A stretch of DNA of 64,000 bases. Source: Macrothele yani. Lineage: Eukaryota; Arthropoda; Arachnida; Araneae; Macrothelidae. The notes under the pieces were generated by a model. It saw nothing but the letters and a program-made list of their open reading frames with translations, ran no database searches and had not been told where the DNA came from. The translations under genes were made by a program, and so were the position numbers. The number at the start of each line of letters is the position of its first letter. Within the stretch, counting starts at the first letter, position 1. The DNA is taken from NCBI GenBank assembly GCA_039090855.1, contig CM076991.1:106094021-106158020 (forward strand), written 5' to 3'. Positions 63,188 to 64,000 of this stretch are shown here, piece by piece.

Positions 63188-64000
63188 TTATTCAGAATAA
63201 TTTTTCTTAAAGTTTTTGATGAAAGAAGAAGGAATTTCGTTCTCTAGAAAACTTTCTAATAGTATATTAATGTGGTAATTGAAGTCCAAATTGTTGCTGC
63301 AAATTCTTGAAATTCTTAGGACCTGAGAAATTAGTACATTCTCAATTACTTTGGTTGAAATGTTATTATTCCAGTGTAGATATTTAATTACTTTGAAAGG
63401 AAAATTAACTCTTTTATCAAAGAGGCTAATAGATGGGTTACCTCTGTTGAGCTTAATGCTTAAGTCTAGGAACTCAAGTTCCTGATTACTGTGGTTGGTT
63501 TTACATAAGTTAAGAGAGCTAGGATAGATATTATCAAAATCACTCTCTATAACTTCGGAATTATTGATACACAGCAGATCATCAATATATCTAAAAGTGT
63601 AAAGGTAGTTATCTGAGCAGGTGGGGTGATTTTTAATGAATTTATATTCCTTAAAGAACAGGAATAGATTAGCGATATTCGTGGACGTTGATGTTCCCAT
63701 TGGAATACCGTTCACTTGCTTATAGAGAGTATTATTATATAAGATATGGTTATTTTTTATGCAGCAATTGAGATAAGAGTTCCAAGTTCCTACATCAACA
63801 AATTGGTTAAGTTTAAATTCTGCATACAGCTCTTTAAAGGTAGTGATTATATCTGATAGAGGCAGATTAGTATATAGGTTTTCAAAATCATAACTATTAA
63901 TATCTAGGGGACACACTTTGAGTATAGTAGAAATTACTTCTGCATTATTATTAATTATCCAAAAATCTCTGTACATCAAGTTAGAACAGTTTCTAATGTG
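63188..64000 (-). pseudogene. Second Naiad ORF, partial, with C-terminal frameshift
   Basis: Identical or nearly so to residues from about 552 on of the first copy, including GIPMGTSTST and YIDD. A 2-bp deletion near 63215 (AAAGTTTTTGATG against AAAGTTCTTTTGATG) changes the last residues to NFKKNYSE and ends the frame early. The 5' part lies beyond the window. Confidence 0.9.

Larger units (their letters stand above)
56885..64000 (-). mobile_element. Naiad-type Penelope-like retroelement, head-to-tail tandem copies
   Basis: The segment 56885-58583 recurs almost base for base at 61459-63187 (offset 4,574 bp near the start), and so does the start of the coding region beyond it. Two copies therefore sit in the same minus-strand orientation, the second cut by the window end. 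The repeated ~1.7-kb segment lies on both sides of the first ORF, the pseudo-LTR arrangement typical of Penelope-like elements. The spacer 61071-61458 is seen only once. Copies differ by a few bases and short indels, so the duplication is recent. Confidence 0.9.

Overview
This is a 64 kb window of AT-rich eukaryotic DNA that consists almost entirely of transposable elements, many nested inside one another, plus satellite-like repeats. I recognise no host protein-coding gene, rRNA or conventional tRNA gene. The mix (Tc1 and mariner DNA transposons, hAT and TTAA/piggyBac-type elements, an RTE-clade LINE, tRNA-derived SINEs, and a Penelope-like element of the permuted Naiad type) points to an arthropod. 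A chelicerate or a large-genome insect is plausible, but the sequence alone does not fix the species.

Layout. 0.9-5.4 kb: two Tc1-like elements and a 3' fragment of the RTE LINE. 5.4-10.8 kb: tandem duplications, a SINE, an 83-bp tandem array and a tRNA-like sequence. 10.86-14.73 kb: one Tc1-like element broken by a TTAA MITE, a miniature LTR retrotransposon (TRIM) whose LTRs each carry a tRNA-like sequence, a further insertion with a near 8-bp target duplication, and a 5' insertion. 17.8-19.2 kb: a ~145-bp tandem array with one DR1 nuclear-receptor-type motif per unit; an inverted relative lies at 48.3-48.9 kb. 20.9-23.4 kb: a second copy of the same Tc1 family. 23.8-29.3 kb: a hAT element with perfect 8-bp target duplications that contains a 3.18-kb RTE LINE with its own 9-bp duplications. 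29.3-30.3 kb: an element rich in a palindromic subterminal motif. 31.6-35.2 kb: a Tc1 remnant keeping only its DNA-binding domain and split by a TTAA MITE, antisense RTE, and a SINE split by a mariner. 37-39.2 kb: SINEs split by two hAT-type non-autonomous elements. 45.8-47.6 kb: a TTAA MITE inside a hAT element inside a Tc1 remnant. 51.6-54.1 kb: a mariner with a triplicated end, inserted in another DDE transposase gene. 54.9-56.8 kb: a tandem array with a CTCF-like core motif in every ~153-bp subunit. 56.9-64 kb: head-to-tail tandem copies of a Naiad-type Penelope-like element with an 822-aa open reading frame; the second copy runs off the window.

There is no operon or pathway here. What can be reconstructed is the order of insertions. 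Several elements have exact target-site duplications and interrupt a recognisable older element, so the nesting can be read directly. Only the Naiad reading frame looks intact; every DNA transposase and the RTE reading frame carry stops, frameshifts, truncations or changed catalytic residues.
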